Shown here in pieces: positions 6,396-15,127 of a stretch of 64,000 nt of DNA. A program made the position numbers and the translations under genes. The notes below the pieces were generated by a model. The model did not search any database, was not told where the DNA came from, and was given only the letters and a program-made list of their open reading frames with translations. How positions within the stretch are numbered: the first letter of the stretch is position 1; each line of letters begins with the position of its first letter. The DNA lies in assembly GCA_947306365.1 (NCBI GenBank), contig CAMZGD010000008.1:1-64000 (forward strand), in the 5' to 3' direction. The DNA comes from an uncultured Bacteroidales bacterium. GTDB lineage: Bacteria; Bacteroidota; Bacteroidia; Bacteroidales; UBA932.

Positions 6396-6447
6396 GATTT
6401 ATACCGAAACGGGTATAAATCAACCCGATATTTCCAATTTTATACCC
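6396..6447. promoter_or_regulatory. Palindromic operator upstream of the PAS-RidA ORF
   Basis: A perfect 10-bp inverted repeat, GATTTATACC (6396-6405) and GGTATAAATC (6412-6421), is separated by GAAACG. A third half-site, TTTATACCCG-like, follows at about 6438-6447. On the minus strand the palindrome sits just upstream of a TATCTTCG box (near TAnnTTTG) and about 36 bp before ATG 6360, so a dimeric regulator bound here would control that gene. The core resembles the palindrome at 1829-1846. Confidence 0.5.
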
Positions 6448-6489
6448 GATATGGCTGATAGAGGAATCGATGAAAAGGTTTCATAGGGA

Positions 6490-8025
6490 CTACTGCTCCA
6501 TCACCCACTTCCAGCAAGGGTTGACGCCGTTGCGAACATCTTCCCAGGTTACTGGCAGCGGGACATCCGGAACCAGGACGTTCTCGTTCCGTCTGGCGGC
6601 ATCGGCCCGGTAAAAAATCTTGTGACTTACAGAACCTTTCACGTGGGTGTTGGGCAACTCCCAATACAGACAGTCCCCGTAGTTGTTCGGCGAGTAAGTG
6701 CTATAATCCCCGATAACAATACCGATACCATTGTCGACAGCCGACGTAATCAGCTTACCGGCACTGCTGAAAGTGCCTTTGCCTTGCAGGAAAACGACCT
6801 TGCCGGTAAACAGGCTGTCGCGGCTTTCGTTCATCATAAACAATTCATCTATCTCATCTTCCTGATCGTCATCCTCGCTATTATCCAGGGGGCCTTGATA
6901 TAATTCACCCAAAGGATACGTGAGGCCGTTCCCTTCAAAATATGCTTTGACTTGCTTTGCGTATTCAGGGTACTGGGCTTCCCATAGTTTGGAGAAACGG
7001 ATTTTACCACCGCCCCAGCGGAATTCATCGATCGGTTTGAGCCACGAGAGCAACTGGTCGCATAGCCGGCTGTTTCCGCCTCCGTTGTCGCGCACGTCAA
7101 TCACAAGGGTGCTCACCTCGTTTTCGTTGATCTTTCCGAACATCTCCTTCAAGAACATTCCGAAATCCGGCATTTTATTGATTTGGGAAGTATCCTCGGC
7201 CATCCCCATTTTTGCGGACGCGAGCAACGTGTTGCGGTCGGAACATTCCGCAAAGTGAAGGCAGCAGAGTCGTTTTTCGGGTAAAATAGTGTAACTGAAT
7301 GGCATGCCGTCCTTTTCCCTTATGAAGTCCTTCATCTCCGTTTGATACCATGCATAGCTCTTGGTATTCCAGGTGGAAGGCAGCAGCACGGTATCCCCGT
7401 CCTCGAATTGAAGCAGCAGTTTGCCGTCGGAACGGTGATAAGGAGTATAATCCCAAAGGGCTCTCCACACCATGCATTCTCTCATCACATTGGCCTTGAA
7501 AAAATTGTCATTGTCACAACTCATCAAGGGGCGGAAACTATCGATAATCTCGCGGACGGGGGTATCATTTATGCTCATGACCCGTTTGCCAAGATGGTCG
7601 GCATACTTCTTTTTGATACCAAACAGGTAGAAGGTCGTATCGTTTTCGAAGAAAAGATAGAAAGGATACAGGCCTTTCCAATACAGTGACAGGTCCGTGG
7701 AGACGTGGGAATGTCCATCGTTGATACGTGACAGAACGGCTTGCAAATAATACTTAAGTTGCATCTTGCTTTTACAGTCTGCCAGATCCTGATAGCCCGC
7801 CCTTGTAAGGCTGTCCATGTCGAAATGCGGTTTGTCGGCTTCGGCAAACAGCGGATGGGTGTTTTCCAGCATGTCCGCAAAGAGCAGGAAGTCCCGTTGG
7901 TAGGAGTTGCCCTCGCGGTAGATGTCACTTGTCTCGATTTCGGGATTGGTCACAACGACACTGTAAGAATCATTGCAGGCCATGACACCCAGCAGCAACG
8001 GTATCAATAACAGATAATGTTTCAT
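6490..8025 (-). CDS. S41 family peptidase, lipoprotein
   Basis: The 511-residue protein opens with a lipoprotein signal peptide (MKHYLLLIPLLLGVMAC). The C-terminal half is a tail-specific protease (S41) domain: VSTLVIDVRDNGGGNSRLCD, KVVFLQGKGTFSSAGKLI with the probable nucleophile Ser in GTFSSA, then GIGIVIGDYSTYSP. The N-terminal part contains INDGHSHV and SINDTPV, typical of S41 proteins with a rudimentary PDZ-like region. An acidic insert (SEDDDQEDEIDE) lies before the catalytic segment. It should act on proteins or peptides at the periplasmic or outer face. The start at 8025 fits the signal peptide better than the upstream Met at 8046. Its GC content is lower than that of later genes. Confidence 0.85.
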   Translation of the reverse strand: MKHYLLLIPLLLGVMACNDSYSVVVTNPEIETSDIYREGNSYQRDFLLFADMLENTHPLFAEADKPHFDMDSLTRAGYQDLADCKSKMQLKYYLQAVLSRINDGHSHVSTDLSLYWKGLYPFYLFFENDTTFYLFGIKKKYADHLGKRVMSINDTPVREIIDSFRPLMSCDNDNFFKANVMRECMVWRALWDYTPYHRSDGKLLLQFEDGDTVLLPSTWNTKSYAWYQTEMKDFIREKDGMPFSYTILPEKRLCCLHFAECSDRNTLLASAKMGMAEDTSQINKMPDFGMFLKEMFGKINENEVSTLVIDVRDNGGGNSRLCDQLLSWLKPIDEFRWGGGKIRFSKLWEAQYPEYAKQVKAYFEGNGLTYPLGELYQGPLDNSEDDDQEDEIDELFMMNESRDSLFTGKVVFLQGKGTFSSAGKLITSAVDNGIGIVIGDYSTYSPNNYGDCLYWELPNTHVKGSVSHKIFYRADAARRNENVLVPDVPLPVTWEDVRNGVNPCWKWVMEQ

Positions 8026-8096
8026 ATTGTCAACTGATTGTTCCATCCATAACCGGTTCTCGCTATAACGTCATACAAATATTGGAATAAAGATGC

Positions 8097-8104
8097 TATC
8101 TTTG
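8097..8104 (+). promoter_or_regulatory. TATCTTTG promoter -7 box, thioredoxin-like gene
   Basis: TATCTTTG matches TAnnTTTG and lies 26 bp before the first in-frame ATG at 8131 (38 bp before the chosen ATG at 8143). Confidence 0.6.
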
Positions 8105-8142
8105 TAGTACGTTTATCGAAAAACAACGCAATGATTACGCCT

Positions 8143-8649
8143 ATGAAAAAACTGTACACCCTTGTCGTGCTGGCGATGGCCCTCCCGTTCCTTGCCGGAG
8201 CCCAGGAAGGCCTCAAAAAAGTGTATGACGAAAACCTCGACCAGAACGTCCAGATCGACAACGCCCTGAAACAGGCCAGGGCCGAAGGCAAGTTCGTCGT
8301 CTGCCAGGTGGGCGGCAACTGGTGCCCGTGGTGCCTCCGCTTCGCCGACTTCATCACGAAAGACGCCGAAATCAGGCAACTGATCGACCAAAATTTCGTG
8401 TACGCCCACGTGGATTACTCACCGCGCAGCTTCAAGGACAATCCCGAAAAGAAGAAACGGGCCGAAAAAATGATGAAGCGACTGGGCAATCCCGGACGAT
8501 TCGGCTATCCCGTTTTCGTCGTGCTGGACGCAAAGGGCAACGTTCTGCATACCCAGGACTCCAGTTTCCTCGAAGAAGGCCAGGGATACAGCAAGGAGAA
8601 AGTCGTCCGTTTCTTCAAGAACTGGACGCCCGCCGCACTTGATCAATAA
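8143..8649 (+). CDS. Periplasmic thioredoxin-like protein with WCPWC motif
   Basis: The 168-residue protein has a signal peptide (MKKLYTLVVLAMALPFLAGA) and a thioredoxin-like domain of the thioredoxin_7 / DUF255-related type. The redox motif GGNWCPWCLRF is intact, and the cis-proline region reads RFGYPVFVVLDAKGNVLHTQ. Such proteins reduce or rearrange disulfides, or serve as chaperone-like partners, in the periplasm. An upstream ATG at 8131 would add MITP. The downstream DUF2461 gene overlaps its 3' end by 11 bp, so the two are co-transcribed. Confidence 0.85.
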   Translation: MKKLYTLVVLAMALPFLAGAQEGLKKVYDENLDQNVQIDNALKQARAEGKFVVCQVGGNWCPWCLRFADFITKDAEIRQLIDQNFVYAHVDYSPRSFKDNPEKKKRAEKMMKRLGNPGRFGYPVFVVLDAKGNVLHTQDSSFLEEGQGYSKEKVVRFFKNWTPAALDQ

Positions 8650-9349
8650 GAATTTGAAAGAGATCATCCAGTTTCTCCAGGACCTGTCGGAGAACAACGA
8701 CAGGCAATGGTTCGAGGCAAATAAACAGCGGTATCTGTCCGCGAAGGCGCAAATCGACCGGCTGGCCGTCGAACTGGCCGGGGCTATCCGCGAATTCGAC
8801 GAGACAATCGGCCCCCTTATGCCCGGAGACTGCACCTGGCGGATCTACCGGGACACGCGCTTTTCCAAGGATAAGAGACCTTATAAGACCCAGATGGGCA
8901 TCTTCGTCGCGCCGGGCGGCAAGAAATCCGGAAATAGCGGATACTATTTCCAGATTGGCGTCCGCGACGCCGGGCATATGCTCGCTGTCGGCAATTACCT
9001 GTGCCCGCCGCCCGTACTGAAAGTCCTCCGGGAAGACATCCTGCTGGGCAAGGGCGACTTCCGGAGCATCCTGTCGCAGGTCGACCCGCGGATGAAGCTG
9101 GACCTTTCCGAATCGCTGAAACGCTCCCCTGCCGGCTTTCCGGCTGAAGGCCCCGACGCGGATTTCTACAAATTGAAAAACTTCTGCCTGGTCTGGATGC
9201 CCGACGACAGGTTCATGACCGGCAAGGGCCTCGTGGAACGGACGGCCGCCGTCTTCAAGACCACGAAACCCTTCCTGGACTATGTCAACCGGGCTATCGC
9301 CTACTGTAAAGAAGAAGGGCTGCTACGTCACATCAATACATCATCCTGA
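8639..9349 (+). CDS. DUF2461 family protein
   Basis: The 236-residue protein matches the DUF2461 (TIGR02453) family along its length: IIQFLQDLSENNDRQWFEANK at the N-terminus, then WRIYRDTRFSKDKRPYKTQMG and YYFQIGVRD in the middle. The family has no proven activity; it is widespread in Bacteroidota and cytoplasmic. The apparent start is TTG at 8639, which overlaps the preceding gene; alignment of the LKEIIQFL segment with the family start supports it. It converges with, and overlaps by 17 bp, the outer-membrane barrel gene on the other strand. Confidence 0.8.
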   Translation: MINKNLKEIIQFLQDLSENNDRQWFEANKQRYLSAKAQIDRLAVELAGAIREFDETIGPLMPGDCTWRIYRDTRFSKDKRPYKTQMGIFVAPGGKKSGNSGYYFQIGVRDAGHMLAVGNYLCPPPVLKVLREDILLGKGDFRSILSQVDPRMKLDLSESLKRSPAGFPAEGPDADFYKLKNFCLVWMPDDRFMTGKGLVERTAAVFKTTKPFLDYVNRAIAYCKEEGLLRHINTSS

Positions 9350-12305
9350 ACGTAGCGTTGGTGGCGTTACGGTTTTTCGCGGCGTTGAGCTTGCCGAAGT
9401 TCCACTTGACGGACAGGAAGACGCGACGGCCGAGTTGGTTCTGTATCGTGTCCTCCACATAGTTTTCGGTCGTGATGTGACGCGCATTGCGGGTGCTGTT
9501 GAGGATGTCTGCGACATGGAGGGAGATGGCCCAGGCCTTGATGTTCTTGGTAATGCCGGCATTCCAGCGCGTATAAGGCTCGTTGAAACCTTTCGGGTAA
9601 CCGTTGAAGAAAAAGTAGTAGGCGTCGGTCTCGAGTTCCCAGTCGTGCGGCAGGGACCATTCGACGGATCCGCCGACACTGTGGCGCCAGGTACGTGTGT
9701 CCGCCCGCGGGTCAAGCGAGTAATCAGAAGCACTCATGTAGAAACCGTAGCCCGCATCGACCGTAAAAGCATCTCCTTTATAGATAAGGTCTACATCCGG
9801 GCTGAACGAAATGCTGTTGGTCAGGCTCTCGCTGAACCCGCTTTTCCCGCTGTAAAACAGGTCTCCCGCCGCATCGCCCCAGAACCAGGCCATGAACTGC
9901 AGGTAATCGAACCGGTCGATGTCGAGGCCGTCGATCTGCCGGGTATTCTGGTAGCTGACCGCCCGGTCGTAGGAGAACGACGCAAAGACCTCGACCTGCA
10001 GCCGCTTGTCATTTGTCAAAGGTAAGCCGAAACCGGCATAAGCCATCGGGCTGAGGGACGGTTTCCGGGAATTGACCGGAATGCCGTACTGGATACCGTC
10101 GGCATCGAACCAGCTGGCCGTCACCATCGGACGCTGCGTCATCACGCCGGAGACCGACAGGCTGGCATTCCGCTGCCTGGACGGATTATTGAGATAGAGG
10201 CCGGCCGAGGCCGTATGCCGGAAAGCAGGCCGCAGATAGATGTTGCCGGTCCGAAGGCGGGTCGGCACCGAAATGTCGAGCAGCGGCAACAGGTTCGCGT
10301 TGGAAGGCCGTTGGGAACGGCCGTTGTAACTCACATTGAACCGCTTCTGATTCTTCGACCAGCGGATGTTCATATAGGGGCTCCAGTCGAACAGCCATTC
10401 CCCTTTGCCCGTTGTAACCTCGCGGCCCAGCGACCGGGTGTACGTCTCATTCAGGGTTTCCTGTGTCCGGACGCCCAGCTGGACGGAGGTCTGCTCCTTC
10501 TTGTACTGGAACTGCGCACTTTGGCCGACGACCACGTAGGTGTTTTTCGACAGTGTAGAATAGTATTCGTTGTGCTTCGTATAGTTGCCGCGGTCTGTGA
10601 TGACGGGCTGGAAACCTGGCGTGCCGCCCGTCCTGTCGAAGGCGTCCTTTCCGTTGTCACGCATCGTACCGTATGCCTCTGCTTCGAGGGAAAGCGCCCA
10701 GTGCTTGGCGATGGGCTCCACATACGTGATATCGGCGTTGAAGCCATTGGTACGATTGTCTGTCACGTAGAACAGGTCTTTGGTAGCGGGATCGGGGTCC
10801 GAGGCCAGCCAGGTCTGGGAAAACTCCCGGCTGTCCGCCTCATAGTCCTCCAGCGACAAGTTGCCGTAAAAGGTGAGATTGCGCCGCTCGTCGCCCAGGT
10901 TGCGGATGCCCAGCGTCAATGCGCCGTCATAATAAAACCGCTTCGATTCCGAATAGCTGCTGGACGAGGAAACATTGAGCAGCGTTCCGACATCCACTGC
11001 ACTGGCTTCGTTGTCGTTGTAGCGCTCCGCCTTGCCGCCGGTGAAGCGGAAGGTGGGTGTGAAACTGAAGAGGAACTTGTCGCGCCGGGTGTTTTTCAGT
11101 TCCAGCGACACTTTCGCCATGTCATCCGTCGTGAAATTCTTCACGTCACTGTACGAGCGGATGTCACTGCCGCCCTGCGCCCAGGTAGTCCGTTCGGCCC
11201 TGTTGCGGGCGTCGCGGAAAGAATGGCTGTAGCTGACCATGCCGGTGCTCTCCAGGCCATTGAGACGCGTCGTGTTGTAGTTCGCACCCAGCTGCCGGTA
11301 AGTCTGGATGCCGCCGTTGGCCGAACTGATCCGTTCATCTCCTTCATCGCTCCGGAAGACGACCGTCATGGTCCCTTCTCCCACCAACGGCGCATTGTAA
11401 GCATTGCCGATGACGACGAGCTGGTCCTTGTCGCTGTAACCGGAGACCATCGCACTTGTATTGTAAAGGAAACCCCGGTCGTCCACCATTTCGTCCTTGC
11501 GGTCGCCGGCCAGCGTGGTGCCGGCCCCTGCTTTCACGTTGCCGAACCAACCTTCCTGGAACTCCTTCTTGAACTCGAGATCCATCACCTTCTCGCGGTC
11601 GGTGGCCACGCCGGAGAACTGCTCGGAGTCGCTCACCTTGTCGATGACCTTCACTTTATCGACCACCTGCGCCGGCAGGTTCTTGAGCGCCATCTTCGGG
11701 TCGTCGAAGAAAAAGGTCTTGCCGCCGACGGTAATCTTCTGGATGGTTTCGCCGTTGTACTTCACACTACCGTCACTGCCGACATCCATACCCGGCATCC
11801 GCTTGAGCAGGTCTTCCAGCATTGCATTCTGGCCGAGTTGGAACGAAGCGGCATTGAAAATGATGGTGTCCTGCCGCACTTCGATGGGGTTGCCGATGGC
11901 CGAAACGTGGGCCGCATCGAGCATTTCGTGGTTTTCCTCCAGATGAATGACGCCCAGGTCCTTCTCTTCGCTGCTCCACGAGAAGTTGAAATACTGCTCC
12001 TTTGTAAAGGACTTGAATCCCAGCAGCTCCACCGTTAGGTCGTAGGTACCCCTCGTCACCTTTTCAATTCTCGCCAGACCCGTGGTGTCGGTCAGCGTGA
12101 AATTGGTGATGAGCGTGTCGTTCTTCGCTTTCAGGTACACGGAAGCGAACTCGACCGGCTTGTCGGTTCCGGCTTCCAGTACCTTCACCTTCACGGTGCC
12201 CTGTACCGTGAACATATCGCTCGAGATGGAATAAACCTGGGCATGCGCCGGACAGGCCGAAAGGCCCAGCAGGAACAGCGCGATGAAACAGCGGACTTTT
12301 TGCAT
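9333..12305 (-). CDS. Outer-membrane barrel protein with carboxypeptidase-like and plug domains (TonB-dependent receptor type)
   Basis: The 990-residue protein has a signal peptide (MQKVRCFIALFLLGLSACPAHA), a carboxypeptidase-regulatory-like beta-sandwich at about residues 32-120 (VQGTVKVKVLEAGTDKPVEF, then RGTYDLTVELLGF), and a plug-like region at about 140-230 (FNAASFQLGQNAMLEDLLKR, then ITVGGKTFFFDDPKMALKNL). The remainder is a large barrel rich in aromatic and Gly/Asn residues. This is the layout of Bacteroidetes TonB-dependent receptors without SusD partners. The substrate is unknown. It is the last gene of a four-gene operon with blaI, an M56 peptidase carrying its own TonB C-terminal domain, and a TPR protein, so energy transfer from that TonB domain is plausible. 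Confidence 0.8.
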   Translation of the reverse strand: MQKVRCFIALFLLGLSACPAHAQVYSISSDMFTVQGTVKVKVLEAGTDKPVEFASVYLKAKNDTLITNFTLTDTTGLARIEKVTRGTYDLTVELLGFKSFTKEQYFNFSWSSEEKDLGVIHLEENHEMLDAAHVSAIGNPIEVRQDTIIFNAASFQLGQNAMLEDLLKRMPGMDVGSDGSVKYNGETIQKITVGGKTFFFDDPKMALKNLPAQVVDKVKVIDKVSDSEQFSGVATDREKVMDLEFKKEFQEGWFGNVKAGAGTTLAGDRKDEMVDDRGFLYNTSAMVSGYSDKDQLVVIGNAYNAPLVGEGTMTVVFRSDEGDERISSANGGIQTYRQLGANYNTTRLNGLESTGMVSYSHSFRDARNRAERTTWAQGGSDIRSYSDVKNFTTDDMAKVSLELKNTRRDKFLFSFTPTFRFTGGKAERYNDNEASAVDVGTLLNVSSSSSYSESKRFYYDGALTLGIRNLGDERRNLTFYGNLSLEDYEADSREFSQTWLASDPDPATKDLFYVTDNRTNGFNADITYVEPIAKHWALSLEAEAYGTMRDNGKDAFDRTGGTPGFQPVITDRGNYTKHNEYYSTLSKNTYVVVGQSAQFQYKKEQTSVQLGVRTQETLNETYTRSLGREVTTGKGEWLFDWSPYMNIRWSKNQKRFNVSYNGRSQRPSNANLLPLLDISVPTRLRTGNIYLRPAFRHTASAGLYLNNPSRQRNASLSVSGVMTQRPMVTASWFDADGIQYGIPVNSRKPSLSPMAYAGFGLPLTNDKRLQVEVFASFSYDRAVSYQNTRQIDGLDIDRFDYLQFMAWFWGDAAGDLFYSGKSGFSESLTNSISFSPDVDLIYKGDAFTVDAGYGFYMSASDYSLDPRADTRTWRHSVGGSVEWSLPHDWELETDAYYFFFNGYPKGFNEPYTRWNAGITKNIKAWAISLHVADILNSTRNARHITTENYVEDTIQNQLGRRVFLSVKWNFGKLNAAKNRNATNATFRMMY

Positions 12306-12307
12306 CT

Positions 12308-13507
12308 TTATTTCTCCTCCATGAACAGTTCACCCTTGAGGTATTCGATACTTTTCTGGGCGAACGCATAGCCTTGGGAACCGGGTCGTGCGACCTTGAG
12401 ATACTTTTCGTAGTATTCGATGGCTTTCTTGTATTTCTTCTGCCGTTCGTAGCAATAGGCGATGGAGGAGAGCGCCTGGATGAAGGAGGGATTGTAGCGG
12501 TAGGCTTCCAGGTAGTGTTCGACGGCATTCTTGAAATCATCTTCCCGATAATACCCGAGCGCATACTGCTGATGGATGCGCGACACCAGCGAGGAGTCGG
12601 GCCGGATCATTTCGGAAGCCTTGTCGAGCCAGGGCTTGATGTCTTCTTCGAAGTCCCAGCCGCGCATATCGACCTTCACGGCAGCGATGGTCCAGGCCAG
12701 GTTGGCGTCGGTAGAATCAAGCGCCCAGGCGTTCATAAGTTCCCGGTAGGCCATATATGGGACATTCGTGTGCCAGTAGCTCTGTCCGAGGTAGTAGTGG
12801 AGCGGATAGCTGTCCTGCCCCAGTTTTTCCAACCGCTCGAAAACCACCAGCGAAGAATCATACTCCGCTTTCAGGTACCAGGCCAGCCCCCGGATGGGCG
12901 CCACCGTCGGATTGTCCGGATCGAGCGAGAGGTAATCGCCGGTCAGGGACAGCACACCGTCGTAATCCTTCGTGGCCAGCAGCAAGTTGGCGGCCTTGCT
13001 CACCACCGTTTCGTTCGCCGGCTTCAATGCCAGCGCCTTGTTGTAATAGACCAGCGCCGAATCGGACTGCCCGCACAGATTGTAGGCATCCCCCACGAAA
13101 GCCGCCACCGCCGGGATGGAATCCCGGCTCAGCACGTCCTTCCCCGCTTCCGCACTTTGCAGGTAATCTTTCATCCGGAACGCGGTCTGCATCTGCTTGA
13201 TCTTGTAGAGCAGGTTTTCCGGCGACCGGGCAGCCAGCAGGAAATAGGTGCCGGCCGCCTTCTCGTAGTCGCCGTTCTGGAAATGACAGTCCGCCAACGC
13301 GGCCAGCACCTCCTCGTCGAAGGACTCCGGCACGACCAGCGTCGAAAGCCGGGCGATAGCGTCGTCGGTCTTGTAAATGCTTTTCAGGTACTGCGCTTCC
13401 GCGAGAACGGCCTGACGGGCGACCGCGGCGGAATCTGCCGGCTGTGCCGGAAGGGCCTGTGCAACTGTCAGCAACAGGCAGGACAGAAAGGATAAGTGCC
13501 GGACCAT
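12308..13507 (-). CDS. Tetratricopeptide repeat protein, exported
   Basis: The 399-residue protein has a cleavable signal (MVRHLSFLSCLLLTVAQALPA) and a chain of TPR motifs from about residue 60 to the C-terminus, for example SALVYYNKALALKPANETVV, AVEHYLEAYRYNPSFIQALS and KAIEYYEKYLKVA. TPR proteins act as scaffolds for protein-protein contact; no catalytic motif is present. Only two bases separate it from the outer-membrane barrel gene and three from the M56 gene, so it is probably an assembly or signalling partner of one of these in the periplasm. Confidence 0.85.
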   Translation of the reverse strand: MVRHLSFLSCLLLTVAQALPAQPADSAAVARQAVLAEAQYLKSIYKTDDAIARLSTLVVPESFDEEVLAALADCHFQNGDYEKAAGTYFLLAARSPENLLYKIKQMQTAFRMKDYLQSAEAGKDVLSRDSIPAVAAFVGDAYNLCGQSDSALVYYNKALALKPANETVVSKAANLLLATKDYDGVLSLTGDYLSLDPDNPTVAPIRGLAWYLKAEYDSSLVVFERLEKLGQDSYPLHYYLGQSYWHTNVPYMAYRELMNAWALDSTDANLAWTIAAVKVDMRGWDFEEDIKPWLDKASEMIRPDSSLVSRIHQQYALGYYREDDFKNAVEHYLEAYRYNPSFIQALSSIAYCYERQKKYKKAIEYYEKYLKVARPGSQGYAFAQKSIEYLKGELFMEEK

Positions 13508-13510
13508 AGA

Positions 13511-14701
13511 CTATTTCAGCTGGAAAACGACCGGAAAGTTGTATGTCACCCGGACAGGTTTGCCGTTCATCAAGCCCGGCGACCAGCGGGGAGACTGGCT
13601 GATGACGCGGACCGCCTCGTCGTCGAGGATGGGATCGACGCCGCGAAGAACCTTGACCCCGGTGACGCTTCCGTCCGGTTCAACGGTAAACTGGAGCGTC
13701 ACGCGGCCTTCCAGTTCCTTTTCCCTGGCCGTTTCGGGATACGTCAGGTTCCGGTTCACCCAAACGGCAAAGGAATCGGCATCCCCATCCTGGAATTGCG
13801 GCTTGACATCGACAAGCTGGAAGGGAACCGCATCGGGCTTGCATTCCGCCAGCAGCAGCATCGTCCCCGCGAAGAGGGGGATCAGGAGCAGCGGCAGAAG
13901 TTTCTTCCACGCCGCCCGGGACTGGGTCTGCATCATCGTAATACGGTTTTTGAGCTGGGCGTGGTTGAAGCCGTTGGCCAGGAGGAACCGCTTTTCCCCC
14001 ACGGCTTTTTTCACGAGCAGAAGCTGGTACTGGGTTGCATCGATGCCCTGGTTGAGCACGAAGTCGTCCGCCTCGTATTCGTGGAGCAGCTTCAGTTCGG
14101 AACGGCAGAGCCACACCAGCGGATTGAACCACTGGAAAACGGCCAGGACGGAAGCGAGCAGCAAGTCATACGAATGTCCGCAGCGGACATGCGCCTTTTC
14201 GTGCGTCAGGATCGCCGGATAGCGTGCGTAGTCGCCGCGGCTCAGGACGATGTGCCGCAACCAGCTGAAGGAGGGCATGTCCCGGTCCAGGAGGTGCAGC
14301 GAATACCCGTCACGCCGTACAGCCGGCGTGTGCCGAAGCAGGCGGAACATCCGCCCATAGGAATAGACGAAGAAGCCCGACGTAACGAGGGCGCCGACGA
14401 GATAGACAAACAAAAGGAAAGCCGGCCAGGAGAGCGTGAGACCGCCGGCCGCGGTCACCACCGCACGTCCGGCGCCTTCGCCGGCCGATACGGCGACCGG
14501 TTCCAGCCATTCGGAATAGAGCGTCGGCCGGTTCACCCGAAAACGGACCAGCGGCAGCAGCAGGCAGAGCGCGCTGCCCGCGAGCAATGCCACGCGGTTG
14601 AGGCGGAAGTGCCCGCTGCGGCGCATCACCAGCAGGAAGAACGCCAGGAAAACCGACAGCAGCACGGAGCCCTTTAACAGATAGACAAGGAATGCATTCA
14701 T
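13511..14701 (-). CDS. BlaR1-like M56 metallopeptidase with TonB C-terminal domain
   Basis: The 396-residue protein has several N-terminal membrane helices (FLVYLLKGSVLLSVFLAFFL and others up to about residue 125), then a cytoplasmic zinc-peptidase segment with the motif HEKAH (AILTHEKAHVRCGHSYD) and the downstream EADDF Glu that completes the site. A further membrane helix (LLPLLLIPLFAGTMLLLA) leads to a periplasmic TonB C-terminal domain (YPETAREKELEGRVTLQFTV, then VRVTYNFPVVFQLK). M56 proteins cut their partner BlaI repressor on signal. Here the sensor is replaced by a TonB domain, which may contact an outer-membrane receptor such as the last gene of the operon. The start overlaps blaI by 4 bp. 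Confidence 0.85.
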   Translation of the reverse strand: MNAFLVYLLKGSVLLSVFLAFFLLVMRRSGHFRLNRVALLAGSALCLLLPLVRFRVNRPTLYSEWLEPVAVSAGEGAGRAVVTAAGGLTLSWPAFLLFVYLVGALVTSGFFVYSYGRMFRLLRHTPAVRRDGYSLHLLDRDMPSFSWLRHIVLSRGDYARYPAILTHEKAHVRCGHSYDLLLASVLAVFQWFNPLVWLCRSELKLLHEYEADDFVLNQGIDATQYQLLLVKKAVGEKRFLLANGFNHAQLKNRITMMQTQSRAAWKKLLPLLLIPLFAGTMLLLAECKPDAVPFQLVDVKPQFQDGDADSFAVWVNRNLTYPETAREKELEGRVTLQFTVEPDGSVTGVKVLRGVDPILDDEAVRVISQSPRWSPGLMNGKPVRVTYNFPVVFQLK

Positions 14702-15060
14702 TTCCGCTGGCTTTCAATTCTTGCAATCAAGGACTTGAGTTCGTCGAGATCCATCTTCTCGTCCTGGACGAAACGGGAGACGACGCTGCTGTAGGAATTC
14801 CGGTAGAACTTGTCCACCACGTCGTCGATGACCAGGTCGCCGAAGTCCTGCTCGCCCACGGCGGCATGATAGCGGTAGGCATTGGCGAACTTCTCCCGGG
14901 AGATATACCCCTTTTCCTCCAGGAATCCCAACTGGGTCGCCAGCGTGTTGTGGTGCGGTTTGGGATCGGGATAATGACTCGCCAGTTCCTGAATGAACAT
15001 GTCGCCATGCGTCCAGAACAGCCGCATGATTTCCTCCTCTTTCGCTGTCAGTTTCTTCAT
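14698..15060 (-). CDS. blaI: BlaI/MecI family transcriptional repressor
   Basis: The 120-residue protein is a winged-helix repressor of the BlaI/MecI family: KLTAKEEEIMRLFWTHGDMF at the N-terminus, the recognition-helix region PHHNTLATQLGFLEEKGYIS, and a C-terminal dimerisation part. It is expected to bind a palindrome as a dimer and be inactivated by cleavage by the M56 peptidase encoded next. A longer frame to 15093 is rejected, because it would run into the promoter, and MKKLTAKEEE matches the family start. The operator at 15096-15112 overlaps its own promoter, so the operon is probably autorepressed. Nothing here points to beta-lactam resistance. Confidence 0.9.
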   Translation of the reverse strand: MKKLTAKEEEIMRLFWTHGDMFIQELASHYPDPKPHHNTLATQLGFLEEKGYISREKFANAYRYHAAVGEQDFGDLVIDDVVDKFYRNSYSSVVSRFVQDEKMDLDELKSLIARIESQRK

Positions 15061-15090
15061 CCTTTTCCGTTGATTTCGAATATCCGGGGA

Positions 15091-15112
15091 CAAAGTTAGA
15101 AAATATTTCTAA
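15091..15112 (-). promoter_or_regulatory. Promoter -7 box overlapped by a BlaI-type palindromic operator
   Basis: On the minus strand TAACTTTG (15091-15098) matches TAnnTTTG, 30 bp before the blaI start. It overlaps a perfect 7-bp inverted repeat with a 3-base spacer, TTAGAAA-ATA-TTTCTAA (15096-15112). A dimer bound here would block polymerase, so this is the likely BlaI operator of the operon 15060-9333. Confidence 0.75.
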
Positions 15113-15127
15113 TAACAACTATTTTTT

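Noticed and set aside
10215-12038. 607-codon plus-strand frame opposite the outer-membrane barrel gene
   Set aside because: Shadow frame rich in Val/Arg/Gly with no signal peptide or motif.
14698-15060. Beta-lactam resistance locus suggested by BlaI/BlaR1-like genes
   Set aside because: No beta-lactamase or PBP2a gene is nearby, and the M56 protein carries a TonB domain in place of a penicillin sensor.
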